Assembly (NCBI RefSeq): GCF_001936475.1
Contig: NZ_MSPQ01000005.1
Span: 186,001-250,000 of the forward strand
Source of the DNA: Algoriphagus marinus
Lineage (GTDB): Bacteria; Bacteroidota; Bacteroidia; Cytophagales; Cyclobacteriaceae
DNA length: 64,000 nucleotides
Reading direction: 5' to 3'
The notes beneath the pieces are model-generated. The model was not told the origin of the DNA and ran no database searches. It worked only from the letters and a program-made list of their open reading frames with translations. Shown piece by piece: positions 56,679 to 64,000 of this stretch. Both the position numbers and the translations under genes were made by a program. How positions within the stretch are numbered: the first letter of the stretch is position 1; each line of letters opens with the position of its first letter.

Positions 56679-57911
56679 ATGACCGATAACATTAACCGAT
56701 CGGCGCTCTTCAATGCTAGTTGTTTTGCGCTCATTACCACCGCCTTCACCTTCGCTATTCGTGCTGGTATCCTTCCCCAATTGGGTGACACCTTTGGACT
56801 AAATGCCGAGCAACTTGGATTCATTAACTCCATGTGGTTTTTAGGATTCCCCATTTCAATGATCTTGGGTGGATTATTTTATCACAAAATAGGCCCTGCC
56901 AATATCATGCGGATTGCTTTTGTGATGCATACGCTTGGTATTTTGCTTACAATTTTCGCAGATGGCTATAATACCCTACTGATTTCCACACTCTTCATAG
57001 GATTTGGTAATGGCTGTACAGAGGCTGCCTGTAATCCAATGATTGCAGATATGTACACCGGAGTGAAAATGAATAAAATGCTAAATCGTTTCCACATGTG
57101 GTTTCCAGGAGGAATTGTACTAGGCTCCTTAATTTCCAAGTTTATGACAGATTTAAATATGGGCTGGGAAGCTCAAATCTGGGTAATGATGATCCCTACT
57201 GTTATTTATGCTGTCTTATTCTTTGGCAAAACTTTCCCTCAGCCGAAAGTTGAAGGAGCTACTTCTTTGGTTGAAAATCTCAAAGCGATGATAAGTCCAG
57301 TATTTATTTTCTTGTTCATTGCAATGGCTTTAACTGCCATTTCAGAATTTGGACCACAGCAATGGGTAGGATTGATTATGGGGTCAAGTGGGGCTAGCCC
57401 GATGTTGATTCTTGCATTGACTACTGGAGTAATGGCCGTTGCAAGGTTCTTTGCCGGACCTGTGGTACAAACTCTTGGTCAAACAGGTGTCTTATTGGCT
57501 GGAGCTATTCTAGCTACTTTGGGAATTTATCTATTCAGTACAGTTACAGGACCTATGGCCTACGTAGCAGCAGTTGTTTTTGCACTTGGAGTAGGTTACT
57601 TCTGGCCAGTTATGGTAGGAGCAGTAGCACAACGAGTTCCGCTTAGTGGAGCATTGGGAATGTCCATAATAGGCGGAGTAGGAATGTTTTCTACAGCTAT
57701 TTTCCAGCCTATAATCGGTGGATGGATTGATAGCTCTAATGCAGCTATGTCAGCAGCTGGTCTTTCTGGAGCAGAACTCGAATTAGCAGCTGGTCAAGAC
57801 ACTTTACAGAAAATCATGCTTTTCCCTATCATATTGATAGTCCTCTTTACCATTTTCTTCTTCTGGCAAAAGAGTTCGAAATCATCAGCTGCGGTTTCAA
57901 CTGCACACTAA
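56679..57911 (+). CDS. MFS transporter (sugar- or nucleoside-type, FucP-like group)
   Basis: 410 residues with twelve membrane segments. The start region NASCFALITTAFTFAIRAGI and loop GGLFYHKIGPANIMRIAF with its G-x3-KIG motif are typical of MFS proteins; GNGCTEAACNPMIADMY (residues about 110-126) is characteristic of the sugar-like group. Substrate unknown. It is followed by a clear terminator at 57916-57942 and is probably a single-gene unit. Confidence 0.88.
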   Translation: MTDNINRSALFNASCFALITTAFTFAIRAGILPQLGDTFGLNAEQLGFINSMWFLGFPISMILGGLFYHKIGPANIMRIAFVMHTLGILLTIFADGYNTLLISTLFIGFGNGCTEAACNPMIADMYTGVKMNKMLNRFHMWFPGGIVLGSLISKFMTDLNMGWEAQIWVMMIPTVIYAVLFFGKTFPQPKVEGATSLVENLKAMISPVFIFLFIAMALTAISEFGPQQWVGLIMGSSGASPMLILALTTGVMAVARFFAGPVVQTLGQTGVLLAGAILATLGIYLFSTVTGPMAYVAAVVFALGVGYFWPVMVGAVAQRVPLSGALGMSIIGGVGMFSTAIFQPIIGGWIDSSNAAMSAAGLSGAELELAAGQDTLQKIMLFPIILIVLFTIFFFWQKSSKSSAAVSTAH

Positions 57912-57915
57912 ACTT

Positions 57916-57942
57916 AAAACAGCCTTCGGGCTGTTTTTTTTT
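57916..57942 (+). terminator. Rho-independent terminator of the MFS gene
   Basis: AAAACAGCC (57916-57924), TTCG tetraloop and GGCTGTTTT (57929-57937) form a perfect nine-pair stem followed by five more T. Confidence 0.95.
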
Positions 57943-57981
57943 GAAAATCTAGTTTGTGTTTTCTTACCTTCTCGTAAAAGT

Positions 57982-58132
57982 ATTTTTTGGTAGAAAAAAA
58001 TAACACCAACAACTTCCCGATGAACAAGTCTCAGTTGTCCTAAAATTAAAATAGGTCTATTCTTTAGGACGACTGACACTTTTTGATGGGAATTATATCT
58101 TCAGGATTTCAAGAAAACTTCTACCAAAAAAT
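57982..58132. repeat. Nested inverted repeats, MITE-like element (151 bp)
   Basis: A perfect 14-bp terminal inverted repeat (ATTTTTTGGTAGAA at 57982-57995, TTCTACCAAAAAAT at 58119-58132) encloses a second, longer pair: 58026-58044 and 58063-58081 match around CAGTTGTCCTAAA / TTTAGGACGACTG with few mismatches, and the similarity runs out to about 58015 and 58094. The loop is about 18 bases. No open frame. It fits a non-autonomous mobile element or a structured RNA. Confidence 0.65.
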
Positions 58133-58185
58133 TAAAAACGCTTAAGAAGATTAAAAAAATGAAAATTACTTCTTGAGTTCAACAA

Positions 58186-58419
58186 TTAATTACAGGAAAA
58201 ACTTTGATAATCCTCTTTAAATAAGGACCAAATTTTCCCATTTTCATCTCTATAAGTAATAGCTTGAGTGCGATCACTTATCTCTATATTTCCAAAACTG
58301 ACAACTGAACTCCCATCAGAAAGAATAATCGTACAGGGACCATCGAGCTCTTCAATATCCCGAAGAGTATCACAAGAAAAAATAAAAAGAAGGGAAATAA
58401 GAGCTATATAACTTTTCAT
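58186..58419 (-). CDS. Small hypothetical lipoprotein
   Basis: 77 residues with a lipoprotein signal peptide (YIALISLLFIFSC, Cys16) and a short beta-rich body (PCTIILSDGSSVVSFGNIEI, TYRDENGKIWSLFKEDY). The family is not recognised. It is the only gene between the MITE-like element and the tRNA-Arg region. Confidence 0.7.
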   Translation of the reverse strand: MKSYIALISLLFIFSCDTLRDIEELDGPCTIILSDGSSVVSFGNIEISDRTQAITYRDENGKIWSLFKEDYQSFSCN

Positions 58420-58634
58420 CGGGGCAAATAAATCGAGTCGAAATATGGGTAAAAAAAATCAGGAGAGAAAATTAACTCGATCTTACTTGAGTCTTCAAGA
58501 AAGAAAAAACCTTATAAAGAAGAATTGCCTACCATTAGATTCATGCTTACAAAAATAAACAGCTTAAACCATCCCTAAATCTTTACAATATGACTCATTG
58601 AGAAGTCCATCAGTCAACTGAAAAATAATGATTT

Positions 58635-58846
58635 AAAAAAAGCTCAACCGTGAAGTTGAGCTTTGTGACCTCGTCAAGATTCATCCCGATAACTATCGCG
58701 GATTGAAACCTCCTCCAATTCAAGAAATTTAAATAATCATAAAAAAAGCCCAACCGTGAAGTTGAGCTTTGTGACCTCGTCAAGATTCATCCCGATAACT
58801 ATCGCGGATTGAAACCTCCTCCAATTCAAGAAATTTAAATAATCAT
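58635..58846. repeat. Two tandem 106-bp units carrying a tRNA-Arg 3' fragment and terminator
   Basis: Units at 58635-58740 and 58741-58846 differ by one base. Each starts with A7, a terminator-type stem (GCCCAAC/GTTGAGC), then GTGACCTCGTCAAGATTCA (the 3' end of the tRNA-Arg gene), a 20-base insert with CCCGATAACTATCGCGG that enlarges the T-arm, TTGAAACCTCCT and an AT-rich tail. A third partial copy runs from 58847 into the intact tRNA gene, where AACT stands in place of the insert. The bases 58420-58634 have no visible feature. Confidence 0.85.
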
Positions 58847-58877
58847 AAAAAAAGCCCAACCGTGAAGTTGAGCTTTG
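58847..58877 (-). terminator. Terminator directly downstream of tRNA-Arg
   Basis: On the minus strand AAAGCTCAAC pairs with GTTGGGCTTT across a TTCACG loop (one GU pair), then a run of T. It starts one base after the discriminator position of the tRNA. The same structure is present in each of the two tandem units to the left. Confidence 0.8.
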
Positions 58878-58951
58878 TGACCTCGTCAAGATTCAAACTT
58901 GAAACCTCCTGAGCCGTAATCAGGTGCTCTATTCAGTTGAGCTACGAAGCC
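58878..58951 (-). tRNA. tRNA-Arg (anticodon ACG)
   Basis: A 74-base cloverleaf on the minus strand. Acceptor GGCTTCG pairs with CGAGGTC (two GU pairs), D-arm GCTC/GAGC, anticodon stem CCTGA/TCAGG with loop TTACGGC (anticodon ACG), T-stem TCAAG/CTTGA with loop TTTGAAT, discriminator A; no encoded CCA. A19 in the D-loop and T56 in the T-loop replace the usual G19-C56 pair in a compensating way. The tyrosine recombinase gene begins 175 bp from its 5' end, so the tRNA is likely the integration site of the island. Confidence 0.9.
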
Positions 58952-59126
58952 ATATTGGAATGCATCCTGTAAATCAATATGTTACCGAAGTGTTTTCTGC
59001 TTCCCCTCTTAGTCAAAAAAGCCGGGGAGACACGATTTGGAGACAAAAGTAGGTCTTTTTAGCTTTTGCGCAATGGACATTGTAACGATCAGGACGATCA
59101 GCTTGGATCCCTAAATCCAAAAAAAG

Positions 59127-60395
59127 ATGAGCGTCACAACAGCAAACCTGATCCTCCAAAAATGGAGACCGGCCAAAGACGGGAAATTCCCAGTGGTCAT
59201 CCGTGTTTATTCAGACACCAAGCGAAGGTACTTCCGGACCGGAGTATCCATCCCAGAAAAAGACTGGGATGAAGAATCAGCCTCAATCACCGGAAGAGCC
59301 AGAGACAACAAGAAAATCCAAGGTCTACTGGAAAAAGCAAAAGAGATCATCAAGAAGATCCTGGTCCTTCAGGATGAGTTTGACTTTGATAGGTTCTCGC
59401 TGGAATTCTCAGATGCATCTCCACTCCAGTCTGGAGAAAACTTTATCTCCTTCTGGGAGTCCGTGATCAAAGAGTTACGTGCTGAAAAAAGAATGGGAAC
59501 GGCTGCATCCTACGAAAATGCCTTGAACAAATTCCGGAAGTTCATGAAAGACCGCCCTATTCCTATTCGTATGATCAGCCAGCACACTTTTGAGAAGTTC
59601 CGGATCTTCATGGTACAGTCTGGACAATCCACAAATGGTGTCGGAATCTACCTCCGGTCCATGTCTGCTGTGTATGGCAGAGCGGTCAATCGGAAATTGG
59701 TCAAACCTGAGTCAGATCCAAGAAGTGGGTTCAAGATCAAAACGGCACGAACTCCCAAAAAAGCGATCAAACAGGAAGAAATGAAAAAGCTGGACTTAGT
59801 GGATCTCAGCAAAACACCCTTTGTCGATGAATCTAGGGATATGTTCGTATTCTCCTACTACTGTCAGGGGATGAATTTCAAAGACATGTGTCAACTGAGA
59901 TGGGACAAAAACATCGTTGGTGATCGAATCTTTTATTCTCGTGGAAAAACGTTGGACTTCTTCAACATACGCATGCTTCCTCGTGCCCACGGAAGAATCC
60001 TAGCCAAACAACGTGAGATCTTGAAAGAAAAGCTCGAAGCAGGTCAGATCAAAAACGAAGTGGCGAAAAAGCTAATATTCCGAGTCTTTGATCACTTGAC
60101 TGATAAACAAATGGAAAGTCTGACCCTGGTCAACAAAGTAAGAAAGCAGCGAGCCAAAGTCATCAATGCACATATCCGAAAACTCGCAGAATCTTACCTG
60201 AACTACGATTCAAATCAGGTGAAATTACTGACCTTTTACTCTGCTAGACACACTTATGCTACGGTGCTGTTAAAACACAACGCTCCGATTTCCCTCATAT
60301 CGGAAGCGCTTGGACATGCTGACACAAGAACAACACAGGTTTACCTCGATAACTTTTCAAGGGAAGATCTAGATCAAGCCAATGCACATCTGTAG
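59127..60395 (+). CDS. Tyrosine-type site-specific recombinase (integrase)
   Basis: 422 residues. N-terminal arm-binding domain (VTTANLILQKWRPAKDGK to YFRTGVSIPEKDWD), a SAM-like core-binding domain (about 110-210: SFWESVIKELRAEKRMG, GVGIYLRSMSAVYGRA), then the catalytic domain with SARHTYATVLLKH (Arg II), EALGHADTRTTQVYLDNF (His and the Tyr nucleophile). The first catalytic Arg is not clear; the usual site reads YCQGMNFKDMCQL. Integrases of this Bacteroidota type move genomic islands. Lying next to tRNA-Arg, this protein probably inserted the stretch that carries the type I restriction-modification genes. Confidence 0.9.
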   Translation: MSVTTANLILQKWRPAKDGKFPVVIRVYSDTKRRYFRTGVSIPEKDWDEESASITGRARDNKKIQGLLEKAKEIIKKILVLQDEFDFDRFSLEFSDASPLQSGENFISFWESVIKELRAEKRMGTAASYENALNKFRKFMKDRPIPIRMISQHTFEKFRIFMVQSGQSTNGVGIYLRSMSAVYGRAVNRKLVKPESDPRSGFKIKTARTPKKAIKQEEMKKLDLVDLSKTPFVDESRDMFVFSYYCQGMNFKDMCQLRWDKNIVGDRIFYSRGKTLDFFNIRMLPRAHGRILAKQREILKEKLEAGQIKNEVAKKLIFRVFDHLTDKQMESLTLVNKVRKQRAKVINAHIRKLAESYLNYDSNQVKLLTFYSARHTYATVLLKHNAPISLISEALGHADTRTTQVYLDNFSREDLDQANAHL

Positions 60396-60433
60396 GCCAA
60401 GTAGAGTAGTTACCTCGGACAAACCAAATCAAG

Positions 60434-60464
60434 CCCCGTGAAACACATTCTCGGGGTATTTTTT
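60434..60464 (+). terminator. Terminator after the integrase
   Basis: CCCCG (60434-60438) and CGGGG (60452-60456) form a short stem with a 13-base loop followed by TATTTTTT. The rest of the gap 60396-60721 holds no visible gene. Confidence 0.6.
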
Positions 60465-60721
60465 GAAAAAGTTTTGAGCAATCTGAAAATTTTGAAGCTG
60501 ATTTTTTAGCTTTTTAACTATCGGGCACTTTTGACTCAAAACCACCTATTGCTTCGACTACTTCCCTTAGCAAACTGAGTCTGTCCCAAAAGGATTTTAA
60601 AAACACATCTTACTGATTTTATTACAGTTAAATACAAATCTAGGCACACAGGGCTTTTGCCTATTGCAAAATCAAAAAACTACTACTATCATCGTTTGAT
60701 TTTTGGTTTGAAACGATTCCT

Positions 60722-61225
60722 ATGAAAAACAATCTACTCCTTCTATGTCTTGCATTTTTGACTTTCAATTCTTGTACAGAAGAGTCAACCCCTGAAGAGT
60801 TAACGTACTTTTTCGAGGTTGAAGTAGAAGGTAAAGTCTTCAGACAAGAGTTCTCACGGGATCTTCCAGAAACTCAGATGACGCTTGTGTACCAAGGCGG
60901 ATTCAACGCACAAATTCAAACCGACTGCATATCTCCTCCTTGCATTACGCCTTTCTTTGTGAACATGTCATTCAAAGATGATTTAGGGTCAACCCCCCTC
61001 GAGCAAATCGAATCCATTTCACTTCCTTCCGGTAGTTACACAACTCACTATTGGTATGGAGGAAGTAATAGTACCCCCGATCCAACTTCTGGCACAGTAG
61101 CTATCACTAAGAAAAGTATTCCACAAAAGCTTTTGGAGGGTAGTTTCGTAGGCGAGGTGTACAAGAATGGAACCCCCACTCCAGTCAAAATCCCGATCAA
61201 GGGGAGCTTTTCAGTAAAACTCTAA
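60722..61225 (+). CDS. Hypothetical lipoprotein
   Basis: 167 residues with a lipoprotein signal peptide (LLLCLAFLTFNSC, Cys18) followed by a beta-rich body (YFFEVEVEGKVFRQEF, LVYQGGFNAQIQTDC, SISLPSGSYTTHYWYGG). No known family is recognised. Ten bases separate it from the next gene, so both may be co-transcribed as cargo of the island. Confidence 0.75.
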   Translation: MKNNLLLLCLAFLTFNSCTEESTPEELTYFFEVEVEGKVFRQEFSRDLPETQMTLVYQGGFNAQIQTDCISPPCITPFFVNMSFKDDLGSTPLEQIESISLPSGSYTTHYWYGGSNSTPDPTSGTVAITKKSIPQKLLEGSFVGEVYKNGTPTPVKIPIKGSFSVKL

Positions 61226-61235
61226 AATAAAAATC

Positions 61236-62060
61236 ATGCAGCTTCTCTCGAATTTCGTAAAAAGAGTAAAAAAACAGGAGGCCAAAATAAGTTTCTATGA
61301 ACAACTTGTTGACAAGACTTGGCTGAAAATTGATGAGGAAAAAAATATTTTACGACAACTCGAGTTTCTTCGAAACAAGACTCTCATCGACGCAGCCTTT
61401 GGAAAGATAAGTCGAAAAGCTTGGGAGCTAACTGGTTCTGGAAAACTCATCATTTCAGATAAAGGAAGTGAGACCTTGTTCACTGCATCTATTGTAAACG
61501 GAGTTCAACTATCTCTCAATTTTTCAGGCACAATACATCACCCAGAACTGCTTTTTGAGGAAGGTTTTGTACTAAAAACTATCGAAGATCTTCTAAGCCA
61601 AAATACAACCGAAGAGGACGTCGAAAACATAAATGTTGAAATCTTAGAAAGTGAAAATCTTTACTCCGATCAAAGGCCTTCACATTCTGAAACAAAACAG
61701 AAATCCGACATTGAAAAGCAACGTGAAACCATCCGTTACATAATGGACCTGTATTTTAGAGACGAAGAATTTAAAAGGTTAGCGGTTAAACCTCCAAGCT
61801 TAGACATGTTGAAGTCCAATCTTGATTTTTGCTTTAAGTTTGCTCCAAAAGAGATTTCAACGAAGGAAGTAGAAAGCCAAAAAACTCAAACAAGAAAGAT
61901 GATTTCCCGAATCGATTCTTTGGAAAATGAAGCACTTAGAATCGATGACTCCGGTAAGTTATACGGATTTTTTCTTGAACTCAGAAACTTACACTATTCA
62001 AAAACCCACCTGAAAAAGTTTTTGGAGTTTCTTGAAACTAAATGCGGGGTCCAAACCTAA
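61236..62060 (+). CDS. Hypothetical cytoplasmic protein, island cargo
   Basis: 274 residues, with no signal peptide. A helical N-terminus (FVKRVKKQEAKISFYEQLVD), a small beta-rich part (GSGKLIISDKGSETLFTASI), then charged helices with coiled-coil character (ESQKTQTRKMISRIDSLEN). I do not recognise a domain. It lies just upstream of hsdM, though with a 170-bp gap, so a link to the restriction system is only a possibility. Confidence 0.7.
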   Translation: MQLLSNFVKRVKKQEAKISFYEQLVDKTWLKIDEEKNILRQLEFLRNKTLIDAAFGKISRKAWELTGSGKLIISDKGSETLFTASIVNGVQLSLNFSGTIHHPELLFEEGFVLKTIEDLLSQNTTEEDVENINVEILESENLYSDQRPSHSETKQKSDIEKQRETIRYIMDLYFRDEEFKRLAVKPPSLDMLKSNLDFCFKFAPKEISTKEVESQKTQTRKMISRIDSLENEALRIDDSGKLYGFFLELRNLHYSKTHLKKFLEFLETKCGVQT

Positions 62061-62230
62061 TTTAAAACAGTTTTAGATCTTTGGCACTTTGTCTTTCAAC
62101 CTAAAACGCTATTTTTAAGCAACCAAAAACTTTTTGGAGCTTCTTCCTGATTGAGCAAGTGCAACAGCTTTTCTATAATGCGCTCTGAGCTAGTATCAAT
62201 AGAGGTTTTCATAAAACACAAAAAACGCTT

Positions 62231-63799
62231 ATGTCCGAAGATCATAAACGCCAACTGGAAAGCCAGCTCTGGGGAATAGCCAACCTACTCCGTGGAAAAA
62301 TCTCCGCTGATGACTATCGTGACTATATCCTCGGCTTTATTTTCTACAAATACCTCTCGGAAAAGCAATACCGCTATGCGAATACTTTACTCGAAGGCGA
62401 GGCTACCACAGACTACAAAGACCTGAAAGACTCAGCCCTGATCAAGGCGATCCAAGAAGAATCTTTGGAGACGCTTGGTTATTTCTTGCTTCCCACGGAG
62501 CTATTTTCTTCCATCGCTTCCAAAGGCAATGCCGATACAGAATCTGAAAGCAACTACATACTCGAAGACCTCAAAGCAGTCCTCAACCATATCGAGCAAA
62601 GCACGATGGGAACCGAATCTGAGGAAGACTTCAACGCGCTCTTTGAAGACCTAGACTTAAACTCAACCAAGATCGGTCGTACGGTAGGTGCCCGAAATGC
62701 AGTAATCGTACAGATTCTGAATCACCTGAATAAGATCGACTTCAAGCTGGAAGACATCGAATCGGATGTACTTGGAGACGCTTACGAATTCTTGATCGGC
62801 AAATTTGCTGCAGGAGCAGGCAAATCAGCGGGAGAATTCTACACCCCGCAGCAAGTCTCAAAAATTCTGGCCAAGCTGGTCACCACGGGTAAAACCAAAC
62901 TCAAATCGGTCTATGATCCTACTTGCGGCTCTGGTTCGCTTTTGCTCCGGGTGGCCAAAGAGGCTGAGGTATCCGAGTTTTTCGGACAGGAACTCAACCG
63001 CACTACCTACAACTTGGCGCGAATGAACATGATTCTCCATGATGTGCATTACCGTAACTTCAATATCCGACAGGAGGACACTTTGGAAAACCCCATGCAC
63101 CGGGATCGTCGATTTGAAGCCATCGTGGCTAATCCTCCTTTCTCGGCACATTGGAAGGGAGACGAAAACCCACTTTATTCCAATGACGAGCGATTCAGCC
63201 AGTATGGGCGACTGGCACCAAAGACCAAAGCAGACTTTGCTTTTCTACAACACATGCTTTTCCAGCTGGCGGACAACGGCATCATGGCCAGCGTCTTTCC
63301 ACACGGCGTACTTTTCCGTGGAGGAGCTGAAGGCCTGATCCGAGAGTATCTGATCAAGGAGATGAATGTACTCGATGCGGTCATCGGACTTCCTGCGAAT
63401 ATCTTCTATGGCACTTCCATCCCGACTTGTATCGTAGTGCTAAAGAAATGCAGAGAGCAGGATGATAACATCGTCTTTATCGATGCAAGCGGAAGCGATC
63501 ACTTTATCAAAGTGGGAAATCAAAACGAACTTCGAGAGGAAGATGTGGAGGAAATCATCGAAACCTACCGAACCCGAGCGACAAAGGACAAATACAGCTA
63601 TGTGGCAACACTCGCCGAAATCGCCGAGAACGACTACAACCTAAATATCCCGCGCTATGTGGACACCTTCGAGGAGGAAGATGCCATCAATTTAGATGAA
63701 GTGGCAGAAGAACTGGTACAACTGGACTCTGAGCTGAAATCCAATGAGGTTTCACTGATCGGTTTCTGTAAGGAACTGGGAATCAAAACACCTTTTTGA
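62231..63799 (+). CDS. hsdM: Type I restriction-modification methyltransferase subunit HsdM
   Basis: 522 residues. The N-terminal helical HsdM domain (MSEDHKRQLESQLWGIANLL, DDYRDYILGFIFYKYLSEK) precedes the adenine methyltransferase domain with SAM-binding DPTCGSGSLL at 229-238 and the catalytic NPPF at 301-304. Also present is AGEFYTPQQVSKILAKLV near 200. It methylates the N6 of adenine in the target sequence as part of an M2S complex, using S to recognise DNA. Its stop overlaps the hsdS start by one base (TGATG). No hsdR is inside the window. Confidence 0.97.
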   Translation: MSEDHKRQLESQLWGIANLLRGKISADDYRDYILGFIFYKYLSEKQYRYANTLLEGEATTDYKDLKDSALIKAIQEESLETLGYFLLPTELFSSIASKGNADTESESNYILEDLKAVLNHIEQSTMGTESEEDFNALFEDLDLNSTKIGRTVGARNAVIVQILNHLNKIDFKLEDIESDVLGDAYEFLIGKFAAGAGKSAGEFYTPQQVSKILAKLVTTGKTKLKSVYDPTCGSGSLLLRVAKEAEVSEFFGQELNRTTYNLARMNMILHDVHYRNFNIRQEDTLENPMHRDRRFEAIVANPPFSAHWKGDENPLYSNDERFSQYGRLAPKTKADFAFLQHMLFQLADNGIMASVFPHGVLFRGGAEGLIREYLIKEMNVLDAVIGLPANIFYGTSIPTCIVVLKKCREQDDNIVFIDASGSDHFIKVGNQNELREEDVEEIIETYRTRATKDKYSYVATLAEIAENDYNLNIPRYVDTFEEEDAINLDEVAEELVQLDSELKSNEVSLIGFCKELGIKTPF

Positions 63800-64000
63800 T
63801 GATAAGCGAAAAAAGAAACGTGCCAAAGCTAAGGTTCGAAGGCTTAACAACTCCATGGAAAAGAATTTCTCTGGGAAATATTTCTCGACTAATAACCAAA
63901 GGGACAACTCCTAAGCAATTTATAGAAGGTGATGTGGTTTATGTTAAAATTGAGAGTCTAAACGGTCATGTGATCGAAAGAAGACAATGTGCTTCAATTG
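63799..64000 (+). CDS. hsdS: Type I restriction-modification specificity subunit HsdS (cut off by window edge)
   Basis: An ATG at 63799 overlaps the hsdM stop (TGATG) and opens a frame to the window end, 67 codons. The product begins MISEKRNVPKLRFEGLTTPW with KRISLGNISRLITKGTTPKQ, the usual HsdS start of the first target-recognition domain (KLRF-type motif and WxxxxLGxIxxxxxG). HsdS determines which DNA sequence is methylated and cut. Confidence 0.93.
   Translation, partial: MISEKRNVPKLRFEGLTTPWKRISLGNISRLITKGTTPKQFIEGDVVYVKIESLNGHVIERRQCASI

Noticed and set aside
58635..58898. Repeats of about 106 bp that could be taken for a CRISPR array
   Set aside because: The period is 106 bp with whole units nearly identical, so there are no variable spacers, and the repeated parts are a tRNA 3' end and terminator. 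No cas genes are nearby.

Overview
The window looks like a Bacteroidota chromosome, most likely a Cyclobacteriaceae (Algoriphagus-like) member. This is inferred from gene content, not from a marker gene: a SusC/SusD pair, PorP/SprF with giant type-B-sorted (CHU_C) surface proteins of the type IX secretion system, TAnnTTTG-type promoter elements, MetS/NSS transport genes, DUF2975 with its HTH partner, and PVC-type cytochrome c proteins next to 3-keto-glycoside-type genes. Most genes are ordinary chromosomal ones, but the right edge is the start of a mobile island.

Left part (1-16.7 kb): a sugar/glycoside locus. On the minus strand lie a TIM-barrel isomerase (cut by the window edge), a phosphomannose-isomerase-like cupin, a DUF4432 aldose-epimerase-like protein, a DUF1080 hydrolase, a large c-type cytochrome/beta-propeller lipoprotein and a SusD/SusC pair. 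Divergent from SusC are a 1050-residue SGNH-propeller-HEAT-cytochrome fusion and an FG-GAP protein. Further carbohydrate genes on the same theme lie at 29.9-37.2 kb (sulfatase, TIM-barrel epimerase, ThuA, phytanoyl-CoA-dioxygenase-like) and 39.9-41.4 kb (Tat-exported Gfo/Idh/MocA oxidoreductase). Together they fit extracellular and periplasmic oxidation of glycosides followed by isomerisation of the sugar.

Middle (16.9-31 kb): a tight six-gene minus-strand operon encoding a PqqD-like RRE protein, an ATP-grasp ligase, a PLP decarboxylase, a urea-transporter/M23-peptidase fusion, a YaiO-like outer-membrane protein and a TPR protein. I know of no described pathway with this combination. It is followed by a coupled NSS transporter with a 38-residue MetS-like subunit, a gene-poor stretch with gene relics, and a DUF2975/HTH pair with a clear operator-like inverted repeat.

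At 37.2-39.6 kb is a second unusual cassette: two tandem paralogous small secreted Cys-rich peptides followed by a 6-bladed-propeller lipoprotein and a CxxC lipoprotein, with a run of nine C upstream. It resembles NVEALA-peptide loci of Bacteroides but has its own conserved core. These two cassettes are the best candidates for undescribed systems.

41.4-58 kb: an M48 protease, PorP/SprF, three large related CHU_C surface proteins (two with TTG starts) with yaaA between the first and second, and an MFS transporter. 58.1-64 kb: a MITE-like hairpin, a lipoprotein, two 106-bp tandem units carrying a piece of a tRNA-Arg gene, the tRNA-Arg itself, a tyrosine recombinase, two unknown genes and hsdM/hsdS of a type I restriction-modification system (hsdS cut by the edge). 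Coordinates and frames were read by eye; family names come from motif recognition without database searches.
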